Of a stretch of 64,000 bases of DNA, positions 34,934 to 46,016 are shown one piece after another. Numbering within the stretch: the stretch's first letter is position 1; every line of letters begins with the position of its first letter. Location of the stretch: NCBI GenBank assembly GCA_014529385.2, contig CM043950.1:65426935-65490934 (forward strand), read 5' to 3'. The notes beneath the pieces are model-generated. The model made no database searches. It was not told the DNA's origin and saw only the letters and a program-made list of their open reading frames with translations. The translations under genes and the position numbers were made by a program. Source of the DNA: Adiantum capillus-veneris. Its lineage: Eukaryota; Streptophyta; Polypodiopsida; Polypodiales; Pteridaceae.

Positions 34934-35040
34934 TGGTTCCATCGACGGGATTAAATCACTTTTTCCCATAGAAGTGAGCCTTGGTCAGTTTGGGCTTGAA
35001 GACACAGGGGATCATAGACCAGACACAGGAAATAGCAATT
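34934..35040 (+). other. Element S primer-binding region and short leader
   Basis: The bases after the LTR, TGGTTCCATCGACGGG, begin with TGG as a primer site should but are not the initiator-Met type used by the other elements. I cannot assign the tRNA. The leader is only about 100 bp. Confidence 0.6.
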
Positions 35041-36700
35041 ATGGCTGACAGACCAGATGATGTGACTGAAGAGGTTTCCTCTTCACGGGGTCAACAGACA
35101 CATGAAGTGGGTGAGTCCTCAAGACCACCACAGACGGATGATGATATATTCAGGACCCAGTTGGCTACTGCTGTGGCTATGTTCACACAAGTAATGCAGA
35201 ATCCGAGGTTTTTAGTCTTTCTGCAAGCTCCTGTTCCGTCTCAGCAAGTTGGGTCACTGGATCATATTCAAAAGCCTGTTAAGGCTCGAGCACAGGTGAT
35301 TCATACTACACAGTCAATGGAAACACGTGTACACTTGACGGAGAACATGCAGTCTCCACAACCTGTGTCTAAGGTGCAAGAACAGGTGGCTGAGATGCCA
35401 GTCTTTCAAGCTGTACCAGTTCAGCCTGCCACCTTTCAGCAGCCTATAGCTGGTTCTAATGGGCAGGGAAGCAACCTACAGGCTATGCAACAAGTCTTTC
35501 CACCACCTTCAGTACACCCTGGCTATTTTGGAGGTGGATCGGTATTCCAGAGCATGGCTGGTCATGCACCTGGAAATTAGTTTTACACGCCAGTAACAGT
35601 GTTCGGGGGTGCTCAAACGATGATGCCTAATCCCATGTATAGTGTCACGGGCATGCTACCAGGGTTTCAGAGCACTCAGGGCCAATTTGGGATGCCACTG
35701 GCAAATATTGGTATGGCTGGAATTACAAATCAGCAACCAAATATGGCATTTCCAGGTCAACTTAATTGCGGTTAGGGAACACAAATGAACCCTAACAGTG
35801 TTCCCATGTTTCAGTCACTTCCATATGACAATTTAACGCCTTTGGAGAGGCCAACTCCGTACAAAGAAGGTGGCAAAGGTGTGTCATTCACGACCTTTAC
35901 AGGGTTTGATGACAGGAAGAAGGCTCTCTCATTCCTCCAACAGTTTGACAAGGCCTATGTAGGGGGAAACTTTACAGAGGCTTCAAAGGTCCGCAAGGCA
36001 GCCACTTTCTTGACAGGGAATGCGGGACAATGGTGGACAACTTTATTGCTTCAAGGGCAAGCTCCGTCCTCATGGATTTACTTCAAGCAGATTTTTGTAG
36101 CAGCATGGTTATCTGATGATTTCGAAGCAGATGTCATGACAGAATGGCACCAGCTTAATGCTGCTACTTGCAAGAATCTGGATGACTACAATCGGAAGTT
36201 TTGGAAAGCTCTACTTCCAATAACTTTCTATAGGTTTGTGCCATTGACAGAACAGATTGAAAAATACTGTTGTGGCCTACCCAAAGGGATTGAGAAAGTA
36301 CTGCACGAAGACCAAAGTCACCACTTTGACGCAGCTCATCGAGGTAGCAAACACTGGCAATGGTTTGCTCAAGGGAGAAGATTGTGAATTCAATACTGGC
36401 GTCAAGGAAGGATCAGCCAAGAAAAATTCAGCGAAGAAGTATGTTCCCAAAGAGGCTCCGAAAGTGACTGAGGAGCCAGCCAACGCAGGGAAAGGCAAAG
36501 CTTCGGTTGAATCAGAAAAGGGACCAGCGAAGAAATGGAAAAGACGTTTTCCTCGCAAGTCTGAAGAGCAAAAGGTGGTCCTGAGGTCAGAGAACAAATG
36601 TTTTATTTGTGAGTAGCCTGGCCACATTGCTTACAACTGTCCTACAAAGAAAAGGCCAGCTGATTCTGAAGACAAGGAGGACAGGAAAGGAAAGAAGCCC
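35041..36700 (+). pseudogene. Element S Gag
   Basis: ATG at 35041 (MADRPDDVTEEVSSSRG). The N-terminal half is Gln- and Pro-rich. The capsid core is KGVSFTTFTGFDDRKKALSF, LQQFDKAYVGGNFTEASKVR, TGNAGQWWTTLLLQG and EWHQLNAATCKNLDDYNRKF. A Lys/Glu-rich linker and a zinc knuckle CFICE(stop)PGHIAYNC follow. TAG codons at 35578-35580, 35773-35775 and 36614-36616 and one frame change near 36290 break it. Each TAG falls where Gln is plausible. Confidence 0.9.
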
Positions 36701-39700
36701 ATGGCTGGTCTAGTGCCAGATATGGTGGGTGACAAGCCAAATTCAGATGCAAGTGAGCTTTGCAGAGCATGGGGAAAGGTCAGGGATCAAACAGTGCTTA
36801 TCTTCTTTGATCCAGGTGCCAAAGCCAACTTTATTTCCCCAGAATTGGCTTCAAAGTTGGGAATCAAACCTGAAGAGATGGGGTATACAGCAGAGGCAGG
36901 TTTGGCATGTCCTAGCCATACAGAGGCTGTGACACCCATCATTGGAAAGTTGCGCCTACATATCTAGTCCTATGTAGATGCTGAAGAATTTTACATCATG
37001 CCACTGGACGGATGTGATGTGTTGTTAGGTATTCCTTGGTTGTTTCGTGTACAGGGAATCATGGACGCCTACAACAAAAAGATCACTGTACAGAGGAGGG
37101 GAAAGACTCACATTTTGGATGTAAAGCTTAAAGGGGAGTCTATTCCCACTGTATAAGCTTCTGCTATTACTTATGTAATGAAAAAGCATCTTTCTGCGTA
37201 CTTGGTTTTTGCACGTGAAGTGTCAGATTGTGATGAATCAAATTTATCTGTGCTAGATAAAGAAAGGTCAATGTTTTTACAACAGTATAGTGACTGTTTT
37301 TTTGATTCATTACCGTCTCAATTACCGCCAGAGAGACCCGAGGACCATGCGATAGATTTTGTGCCAGGCAGTAGCCCACCAAATAAGCCTCCGTACAGGG
37401 TTAGTGTGGCTCGGCAGAAAGAGATAATGGGCCAAGTACAGGAGCTGTTAGAAAAGGGGCTGATTCAGCCCAATTCATCTCCATTCTGTTCTCTAGTGTT
37501 GTTGGTGTAGAAAAAGGATGGCTCATGGCGTATGTGCATCGACTACCGTGCACTGAACAAGAATACCATCAAGAATAGGTTCCCTATACCTAGAATTGAT
37601 GATATTATGGACAAATTAGAAGGAGCAGCTATGTTTAGCAGGATAGATCTAAAGAGTGGGTACCATCAAATCCGCATTAGATCAGAGGATGTGCACAAGA
37701 CTGGTTTTAGAACAACGTTTGGCCTTTACGAATTTTTAGTGATGCCTTTTGGTCTCACAAATGCTCCTACTATGTTCAATAGGATGATGGACAGAATTTT
37801 CCGTCCACACCAGCAGTTTGTTGGTACATTCTTTGATGACATGATAGTCTACTCAAAGAATGAAGAGGAGCATAGGCATCACTTGGCCATTGTGTTCAAA
37901 GAGCTACGTAGTCATAGGTTGCTCATCAATGCAAAGAAAAGTGAATTTTTTCTGGAAGAGATCCACTTTTTGGGACACATTGTCTCAAAGGATGGTGTCA
38001 GAATGGATCTTGCAAAAGTTGAAGCGATCAAGTCATGGCCAGATTTGAAGACGGTGCACGATGTCCGAAGTTTCTTGGGACTATGCTCCTATTACAGAAG
38101 GTTTATCCGAAATTTCACTGAGATTGCTTCACCTTTACATGCTCTTCAAAAGAAGGCAGTCACCTTTAGATGGACACAGAAAGAGATTTCAACTTTTAAT
38201 CTCTTAAAGGAAAAGATGACTTCAGATCCAGTCATTGTGTTGCCAGATCTTAGGAAGTCATTTGTGGTCCAGTGTGATGCCTGCGGTAGTAGCATTGGTG
38301 CAGTGCTAATGCAAGATGGCAGGGTAGTAGCCTATGAGAGTAGAATCTTGCAAGGGCCAGAAAAGACTATGCAAGTCTATGAAAAAGAACTGCAGTTCGT
38401 GATTCATGCGCTCTTCAGTTGGAAACACTACCTGCTAGGTGCAGACTTTGTTGTCCAAACGGACCATCAGACCTTGCGATACTTCTTGACACAGACAAAG
38501 TTATCTGAGAAGCATATGCGATGGGCAAATATCTTGTCCATGTTCCATTTTCAGATCGTGCATGTGGAAGGCAAGAAGAACGTTGTGGCTGATGCCTTGT
38601 CAAGGAAGCCACAAATTTCAGCTGTGTCAATTCCTTATCATCATGAACTTGATGATATGAGGGAACAATATGCAAATGATGAAGATTTTGCAAGGGTCTT
38701 CGAGCAGCTAATGAATGGACAACGTCATGAACACTATCTTCTCAAAGATGGGTTCATGATGATGCATGGCAGATTGTGTGTCACAAAGCCATTCCGACGC
38801 AAAGTTATGGAAGAGAGTCATGTCCCACCGTATATAGGGCATCGTGGTATCGATGCTACAGTTAAAGCGGTTGAGACATTCTTCTACTGGCGTACATTGA
38901 GAAGAGATGTAGATGCCTTTGTGCGAGAGTGCCTAATTTGTCAGAAGGTCAAGTTTGACAGGCAAAAGGCACCAGGGTTATTGCAACCACTACCTATTCC
39001 AGATAAACCATGGGAAAGTATTGCTATGGATTTTATCTTTGATCTTCTGAGAACGCAGACAAGAAACGATGGTATTTGGACCATTATTTGCAGATTCAAC
39101 AAATAGGCTCATTTTTTTCCTGTCAGGAAGAAGATAAAGCCAGATCAGATGGCACGCTTGTTTATGAGCAATATTTTCAAGTATCATGGCATGCCACAGT
39201 CGATTGTTAGCGACCGTGATCCACGCATGACAAGTTTGTTCTGGAGAGGCTTGTTTGAGAATATGGGCACCACGCTCAAATTCTCTTCGTCATTTCATCC
39301 TCAAACAGATGGGCAGTCAGAAGAGGCAAATTCTACTGTCCTAGATCTGTTGAAGTGCTATGTGTCAGAGCATAAAGGAAAGTGGGAGCAGTATTTGCCA
39401 TTGGTGGAGTATGCATACAATAATATAGTGCATTCATCAACTGGCAAGGCACCTTTTGAGATAGTTGAAGGTGGCAAGAAAGTTCCTCCCATACTGCATA
39501 CAAAGGACAAGATATTTGAAGCAGATAAGTATGTTCAGGACATGGATGAAATGTACCAGAAGGTCATAGTGGCCTTAGAAAAGACTCAGGCAAAGCAAAA
39601 GAAAGCAGCTGATCGTCACCGTCGTGAAGTGGTATTTTCACTTGGTGATTGGGTGCTTCTACGCTTTGAAAAGGCAAGGTTAAAGAAGATGAAGGGCAAG

Positions 39701-40105
39701 GAAAGACTGTTTCCAAAGCTCAGCATGCGTTACTATGGGCCTTTTCAAGTGTGCGACATAATCAGTGATGTTGCATATAGGCTGAAATTGCCTGACAGTT
39801 GGAAGATTCACAATGCGTTTCATGTGAGTCTTCTCAGACCCTATGTGGGTGATGTGCCAGAAGATATACCAGCTGAAGATCAGCCAGAAGTCGAGGAACT
39901 TGACGAGATCTTGGTCCCTGAATAGATTTTGGCACACAAAGAAAGGAAAGTGAAAGGCAAGGTTGCTAGGCGTTACTTAGTAAAGTTCAGAAACTATCCA
40001 CCAATGGATGCTAAGTGGATGGAAGAAGGTGAACTTGCAGAGTCACCAACTGTGTTATCACTTTACCTTGAAGCCTTCGATTTGCAACCTACCTTGACCC
40101 CTTGA
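36701..40105 (+). pseudogene. Element S Pol: protease, RT, RNase H, integrase, chromodomain
   Basis: One frame throughout. Protease: IFFDPGAKANFISPELA (DPGA for DTGA) and CDVLLGIPWL. RT: MCIDYRALNKNTIKNRFPIP, SRIDLKSGYHQIRI, TFFDDMIVYSKN. RNase H: VVQCDACGSSIGAVLMQDG, YEKELQFVIHAL, VVQTDHQTLRYFL. Integrase: a zinc-binding region H-x-G-H-R-G to CLICQK, catalytic AMDFIFD and VSDRDPRM, FHPQTDGQSEEANST; C-terminal RYYGPFQVCDI. Chromodomain: EILVPE, RRYLVKFRNYPPMDAKW. Stops: TAG 36965, TAA 37154, TAG 37508, TAG 39104, TAG 39923; natural TGA 40103-40105. Confidence 0.92.
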
Positions 40106-40677
40106 GTTTCAAAGCTACATGGATTGTCAGTATGCAATGGCTTCTGAAAGAAATGATGTACATGGTATTTAAAGTGAGCTCAAATGAAATACCTATTACA
40201 TGAATGTTAGAGCTGTACAGATTGTCAGTTTGGCAATTGCTCTTATGGAATGTCCAAAAGTTTGGTTAGTGTTATAGAAGTGAGTATTTCTTGTCAGTTT
40301 GTCAAGGATACAATAATTGCTTCTATGAAAGAGTACATGTGTAACTGCATTCTTAAACTGTCGGTTTGGGTATGCTCGAAAGTGTTACGGGATCCAACGT
40401 GTACTATAAGACAGTGGCAAAATGTGTGGCTACCATTTTGTCATTGGAAAGTTAGTGACTCAAAGCAATGGCAGAGTGCGAAGCTACCACTATGTCATTG
40501 GGACAGGGTTCACACGCAGGCAATACATGAGTCGACAAGGTGTTGAATACACCAGGGTCGACAATGAGCATGTATGTGTCGTACATGTGTCGACAGGTGT
40601 TGAATACATCAGTGTTGACCGTGAGCATGTACGGCATAGATGCAAACGAGGACGTTTGAGATTTCAAGAGGGGGGTA
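40106..40677 (+). other. Element S 3' untranslated region and polypurine tract
   Basis: About 570 bp after the polyprotein. It has imperfect repeats: TGTCAGTTTG-like at about 40120, 40227 and 40295; two GGCAAAATGTG/GGCAGAGTGCG-CTACCA blocks; and two GTCGACA-GTGTTGAATACA blocks near 40533 and 40590. The polypurine tract AAGAGGGGGGTA is at 40666-40677. No gene is seen. Confidence 0.7.
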
Positions 40678-42142
40678 TGTCACCAGCGTGTGACTACTAT
40701 CTATCCTTTTTGTTGATTTCTTTCTTATTATCTATTTACTTTCACTTTTTGGAAACACCCCTCGGGAAATCTAACTGCCCTGCATTGCATAGCTAGTGTG
40801 GAACTGTCCAGAGGGAGTCCAGGCCTGAGGGCAAGAGAGCACTAAGGTTGGACAAGGACTACGGTTAGCCAAAGTGGGGTCATTGACTAGCCAAAGTGGA
40901 ATCCTTTGCTACAGAGGCTACATTTCAGTTCTGGATGTGGCCGCAGTGTACAAAGAGGGTCGGATGACCTAGAAAGATACAATGGAAGCATCTCCTAAAA
41001 TTTAGGGAACTGCTATTTTGGGACCTGAAAATGTGTTGGCGTCATTACCTCCGGAATGACAAGGGGAACATTTTCTTGCTCTGCTGCAAAGTCAACTGAT
41101 GCACCAGTTGAGATATTTTTAGTCGGGAATGCCCAAAGTCGGAAAATGTGCCATGTGGCACTCTGTGAGCATTCTGCTACTCCTGGCCAGAGAGGGGGCG
41201 CCTAAAACGAGAGAGGAGGCTGATTTTCAGAATTTGTCACAGGTTAAGAGCTATGGAGTGCTTGCTTTCCCTCCTATGTACAGTGCGGTGCCAGGAGTGA
41301 TGCCCTGCACGCTACGCACTGCCCTCTCTCTCCCCTTTGGCAGTATGTTATGCCCCACTAGTGGGCTTTTCATTTGACCAATGTACAGTTGTGTGGGTTC
41401 ATGCGCAATTGCCGAGGCAAGAGCCTCTTGCACAGGTACTGGATTAGCTAGCGGCTAATCCCCCGTAGGTACAGGTGATTCGGAGAGGTTTCACGCTCGA
41501 AATCTCGTCTGATTCAAAGGGCAAGTAGCCCTACAGGTGCAGAAGCTCGAGGACTTGCTACGGATGCGACCGGCACGCGAAACAGAGCCCGAAACAGTAA
41601 ATTACAGCCTGCTGTATATTTTTGCAGGTTTAGGGTTTTGGCCCTAAACGGACCCTAATACCCCCAGGAGGTTCGGGGACGCAACAGGACCGTTGTACAG
41701 GTGATCTGGCGCATTTTCAGGGCTGAAAATAGAGAATTCAGCGTGCTGCAGATTCTCGCCAGGTTTTGCAAAGTGCCCGTATGCGTCGGGAAAGTCATTT
41801 AATGCGTGGGAATACTGACCATGAAGGGTTCTAGTACAGTTATGTTGCCGAAATCAGGCCAGAACAGTCAAAATTCAGCCAAGGTTGTGTGGGGCAGCTT
41901 GGAAAGAACCACAACGTTTATTCCCTCTTTTAAACAATAAAGAAATATCGAAAGGGGCGCCTAAGTTAGGGGCCAATCTGGTGTCGGTCTTCTCATACAG
42001 GTGCATTCTAGCATCTGTATCCCATTCCCCTCTCTTGTGTCACTAAAGCGCAGGTATAATAGACGACTAATAATGGGTGAAAGCTAAATCAAGGTTTAAA
42101 GTAAAGTCTACCGCCCTTTTTGGATTGAACATGCCGGTTACA
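40678..42142 (+). repeat. Element S 3' LTR
   Basis: Same length as the 5' LTR. The shared motif at 41942-41961 has one change (ATATCG for ATACCG). It is followed by the GCAGG target duplicate and R2 reverse transcriptase. Confidence 0.95.
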
Positions 42143-42890
42143 GCAGGAGTGCAAATGGACCCGGCCAAGATAGAGACTATCCGTGATTGGCCCGATTTGA
42201 GGAATGTCCATGAAGTTAGAAGCTTCTGGGGACTATGTTCGTACTACACGCGGTTCATACGAAAGTTTGCAGAGATTGCTTGCCCTTTGCATACCTTGAC
42301 ACAGAAAGGAGTACCTTTTTCGTGGGGACCCACAGAGGTAACCGCCTTTCGGACATTGAAAGAGAAATTGACTACGGGACCTATTTTGACTTTGTCGGAC
42401 TTGCAGAAGTCATTTGAAGTATATTGTGATGCTTGTGGTCGTAGTCTGGGTGCGGTCTTGATGCAAGAAGGCCATGTCATAGCTTACGAGAGCCGTTTGT
42501 TCTCTAGGCTAGAGATGACAGCACAAATCTATGAGAAAGAGCTTTTGGCGGTTATCCATGCTCTTACTCAGTGGCGGCATTACCTACTCGGAGCGGATTT
42601 TACTGTCTTAAAGACCATCAGAGTTTGCGCTACTTCTTGTCACAAAAGCAGCTTTCGGAAAAGCAGATGCGGTGGGCGAACATCTTGTCACAGTTCCACT
42701 TCCAGATTGTCCATGTGAGGGACAGTAGAATGTGGTGGCAGATGCTTTGTCTCGGAAACTGTTGGTTCTGGCTATTTCCGCGATACATCATAGGAGCTTC
42801 GAGGATATGGTCGATCGGTATGCGACAGATACAGATTTTGCAGATATTTTTCACACCGATACGGGATGGGGAGACAGTAGTTGGATACTC
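42143..42890 (+). pseudogene. R2 RT thumb and RNase H, after S
   Basis: Continues R2 from 33468: GVQMDPAKIETIRDWPDLRN, CSYYTRFIRKFAEIACPLHT, then RNase H EVYCDACGRSLGAVLMQEG, YESRLFSRLEM, YEKELLAVIHALTQWRHYLL. A frameshift follows GADFTV, after which LKDHQSLRYFLSQKQLSEKQ and MRWANILSQFHFQIVHV are in another frame. Confidence 0.9.
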
Positions 42891-44135
42891 CCTTCGAAAA
42901 GGCTACTTGATGAAAAAGACGATGTTGTGCGTTACACAGCCGTTGAGGGAAAAGGTTATGACTGAATGCCACTCTCCACCTTTTATGGGTCACCGCGGCA
43001 TTGCTACCACCATGAAGGGGGTAGAGAGATACTTCTTTGGGCCGAGACTCAAAAAGGATGTGGAAGAGTTTGTGCGCAGTTGCTTGGTATGCCAGAAGGT
43101 CAAGTTTGACAGGCATAAGGCACAGGGATTGTTACAGCCTTTACCCATACCCACCCATCCCTGGGAAAGTATTGAAATGGATTTCATTTTTGATCTTCCG
43201 AGAACACAGAATGATCACAATGATTTTCCGATTACATGGCACGTCTGAGACGAGACAATCGTCTCCGACAGAGACCCCAGATTATGAGTTTGTTTTGGAA
43301 GGCAATTTGGGAGAACATTGGCACGCAGGTTCAGTTCTCGTCATCGTTCCACTTGCAGACTGACGGGCAATTTGAGATTGCCAATTCAGTGATTTTAGAT
43401 TTATTGAAGTCTTGTATCTCGGATCAGAAGACTCAATGGGAAAAGAACTTACCTTTGGTGGAATTTGTCTACAATAACACGATACACTCTTCGACGGGGA
43501 AGACGCCATGTGAGATTGTTGAAAGTGCTGCAAAGGTTCCATCCTTCCTGAGCACGAAAGATTAGATATTGGAAGCGGATGAATATTCGCAAGATTTGGA
43601 TACGGCTTTTGCCAAGGTTCGCCAGACTTTGCAGGAGTCTCAAGAACGACAGAAAAAGGCAACGGATCGCCCTTGTCGCGACTTGAAATTGAAGGAGGAT
43701 GATTGGGTGCTCTTACGTTTTGAGTAGGCACGCCTAAGAAAGAAAAAGGGAAAGGAGAGGCTTTTTCCAAAGCTTAGTATGCGATACTACGAACCTTTCC
43801 AGATCACTGACAAGATAAATGATGTCTCCTTCCGATTGAAACTGCTAGATACTTGGAGGATTCATAATGCATTGCATGTGAGTCTCTTGAACCCTGTTAA
43901 GGGTGATGTGCCTGATGATGGGGAGCCTGATGAGCAACCCGAAGTGGAAGAAAACGAGGAGATCCTTGTTCTTGAACAGATTTTGGCACATAACGATACG
44001 AAGAAAGGTAAAGTCCGAAGGCGATTCTTGGTTAAGTTCAAGAATTTTCCTGCATTTGATGCGAAGTGGATGGAGGAGGAGGACCTAGCAGATACTCCTC
44101 GGATTGTGAAACTTTACCTCGATGTTTTGGTTTAG
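42891..44135 (+). pseudogene. R2 integrase and chromodomain
   Basis: The zinc-binding domain is complete: FMGHRGIATTMKGVERYFFG and FVRSCLVCQKVKFDRHK. Core: HPWESIEMDFIFDLPRTQND, a deleted and frameshifted middle, SSSFHLQTDGQFEIANSVIL, LPLVEFVYNNTIHSSTGKTP. A TAG at 43563-43565 and a TAG near 43725 stop the frame. The C-terminus has RYYEPFQITDKINDVSFRLK and a chromodomain (RRFLVKFKNFPAFDAKW). TAG 44133-44135 is the natural stop, as in R1. Confidence 0.9.
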
Positions 44136-44732
44136 CATAGTCTACTTCAAACGGAACCCGGAATTCAGCTTGGCCGGAGATCTGGTGCAGTGGGATGCAC
44201 AAGAGGGGAGTTACTCCGCTCCTTTGTCAACAGATGCCTCGATTTTGATACTAAAGTCATTGATGTCTCTTTGAGCTTCAGGGATACTTAGAGCTGACAG
44301 TATTCTGCTGGATGACTTTATGAAATGGAATACCTGATAATGATACTGATTTGTTCTTGACTTCTTGTGAGTGCAGGAACTGATAGACGAAATGACTGCA
44401 GCATTTTGGTCTGATTGATCTCGAATAGACATGGTTGCAATAGGGGTTAGTCAATCGGACATCGATGAGGTCCCGATTGGACGTAGACTAGCTACATTGC
44501 CGATAAATCATGGTCTAAGATCCGAATGAATGTTGAATGTCATGTGATGTCCTGTGATGTCTGGTGATGTCCCGTGATGTTGTGTGATGTGACTGCCGAT
44601 TTTGTACATGTGCTAGATGTGTGTTCCTAGTACGTAGGTACTAACAGTCAGTGTCTGCTAAGACGGTTTATGGTTTTTGTCGGTTTTGCAGGCGTAATCG
44701 CGGTCGATTACAATGCTTTCAAGAGGGGGGTA
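44136..44732 (+). other. R2 3' untranslated region and polypurine tract
   Basis: About 600 bp, closely matching R1 22894-23498. It holds a run of TGTGATGT-type units at about 44541-44600 and the polypurine tract AAGAGGGGGGTA at 44721-44732. Confidence 0.8.
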
Positions 44733-45246
44733 TGTCACAAAGTGATGACGTGGCGGATAGCAGAAACCCTAATTTATGCCAGAAACCCTAATTTCCGGAA
44801 ATCGCGGAGGTTGAATTTATTAATATTATTTTTTCTTGAAAAATGATGAGCGACGTGAATTTTGCTTTTTTTTTTTAATAAAAAAAGAGAAAAGACTCTC
44901 AGAGAGAGAGAGAGAGAGGGAGAACTGATGCTTTTTATTTTAAGAGCTTTTGGGGCTCTGCTTTTGGGCATCCCTTGTAATCTTTAAATTAGTGGTGAGG
45001 GCCTCACTTCTCAGAGCATCTGGACGCAGAGTCTAAGAGTGAAACCCTAACCGCTCTCTTGTACTTTGATGATTGATTAATACAAAAAGAAATACTGAAA
45101 GGGGCGCCAGTCTTTGGGGCCAATATCTCTAGGCACGGAACTCCGCCGGGCCAGTGCAAATCTATTGTGATCTGTGAATTGTTTTGAAGTGGTTATTTGG
45201 TGTTGTCGCGGTTGATTCTTGACTTGGAGTGTCCAAGTCTGTTACA
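44733..45246 (+). repeat. R2 3' LTR
   Basis: TGTCACAAAGTGATGACG to GTCTGTTACA, with the shared motif near 45089-45108 (ATACTG variant). Confidence 0.9.
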
Positions 45247-45850
45247 GGTTAAGTGGTAAGTGTCTGTCCACAACGATGGTGGTGTCTTCTCTGGGAATGT
45301 CATAATCGCATATGCCATGAGCATGGCCATATCTTGTATGAACTCCTTTGATGAGTGCATAGGTGTGTCCATAGCAAACCACAAGTCAACACCCCCTTTG
45401 GAGTGCGCAACCGCCGAAGAAAGGCTGGAATGAATGGATCTCCCAAGGATTGTACGCCCGTAAATGATGAAGCCGAGGTCGAAGATACCGTGTACTGCAC
45501 CAGTCACTGAGAGACTGCATGGACCACCACTGGATGGTGTCGTGGCAGGAGGTAACTTCATCCTCTGTGAAAAACACAAGCCATGTGGCTGCTGTCCACC
45601 CAAAAACGGAACTGTGAGGTGATGAAAACGCTGCTGTCCAGCGATTTTCACGGTGCTCCTACGCTCCCGGCAGGGTCCGGAGTGGTGCAGAGGGTGTAGA
45701 GAGGGGAAGCAATGTAGCAACTCAAAGTGGGCTGAAAACAGAGAAAACAGCAGGTGTTTATGGCTGAAAACTATAGCAGATGAAGAGGAATCACGACGGC
45801 AACGCACCGGATGCGAAGCCATGTGGGAAAGCAAGATCCAATGGGCAAGG
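45247..45850 (-). other. Unassigned flank of R2, open on the minus strand
   Basis: Contiguous with 29619 once R2 and its GGTTA are removed. The minus strand is open for about 190 codons from about 45834 to 45252 and reads, among others, LPPATTPSSGGPCSLSVTG, DLWFAMDTPMHSSKEFIQ and PPSLWTDTYHL. I do not recognise it. One block (45510-45550) resembles 28960-29000. It may be the 5' region of copia element C. I would not call it a gene. Confidence 0.35.
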
Positions 45851-46016
45851 TGGCTTTGAATATGAAAGTTCTTAGTGCCATAAAGATAACTGAAGCTGCT
45901 TTCCCAGTATGGATTTTTAAAAACATTGATGAACTGTTTACGTTTGATTTACATTTTATGTCATTGAACATCTACTCCCTGTATGAGTTTTTCTGAATGA
46001 AAGCTTCTTTATGCAG
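45851..46016 (+). other. Intron sequence before first visible PIGU exon
   Basis: A/T-rich sequence ending in a pyrimidine-containing CTTCTTTATGCAG acceptor. No N-terminal PIG-U coding sequence is found here, so this appears to be the 3' end of an intron. Confidence 0.6.

Larger units (their letters stand above)
33469..42142 (+). mobile_element. Element S: nearly complete chromovirus (Ty3/gypsy), inside R2
   Basis: 8674 bp. The two LTRs are exactly 1465 bp each (33469-34933 and 40678-42142), and the target duplication GCAGG is perfect (33464-33468 and 42143-42147). The internal order is gag, protease, reverse transcriptase, RNase H, integrase, chromodomain. It has a polypurine tract AAGAGGGGGGTA (40666-40677). 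The LTRs differ at roughly 36 positions by hand count, about 2.5 percent. One frameshift and eight in-frame stops, seven of them TAG, interrupt an otherwise full polyprotein. Confidence 0.95.
29620..45246 (+). mobile_element. Element R2: chromovirus carrying a solo LTR and element S
   Basis: 5' LTR 29620-30104 and 3' LTR 44733-45246, with a perfect 5-bp target duplication GGTTA at 29615-29619 and 45247-45251. Internal sequence is split by a reversed R solo LTR (31389-31955) and by S (33469-42142). Without these insertions it is about 6.4 kb with gag, protease, reverse transcriptase, RNase H, integrase and chromodomain in the Ty3/gypsy order. Many frameshifts make it inactive. Its gag and integrase closely match the parts kept in R1. 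Confidence 0.9.

Noticed and set aside
34934-34950. Assigning a specific tRNA to the S primer site
   Set aside because: The sequence starts TGG but I cannot match it reliably to one tRNA without a search.
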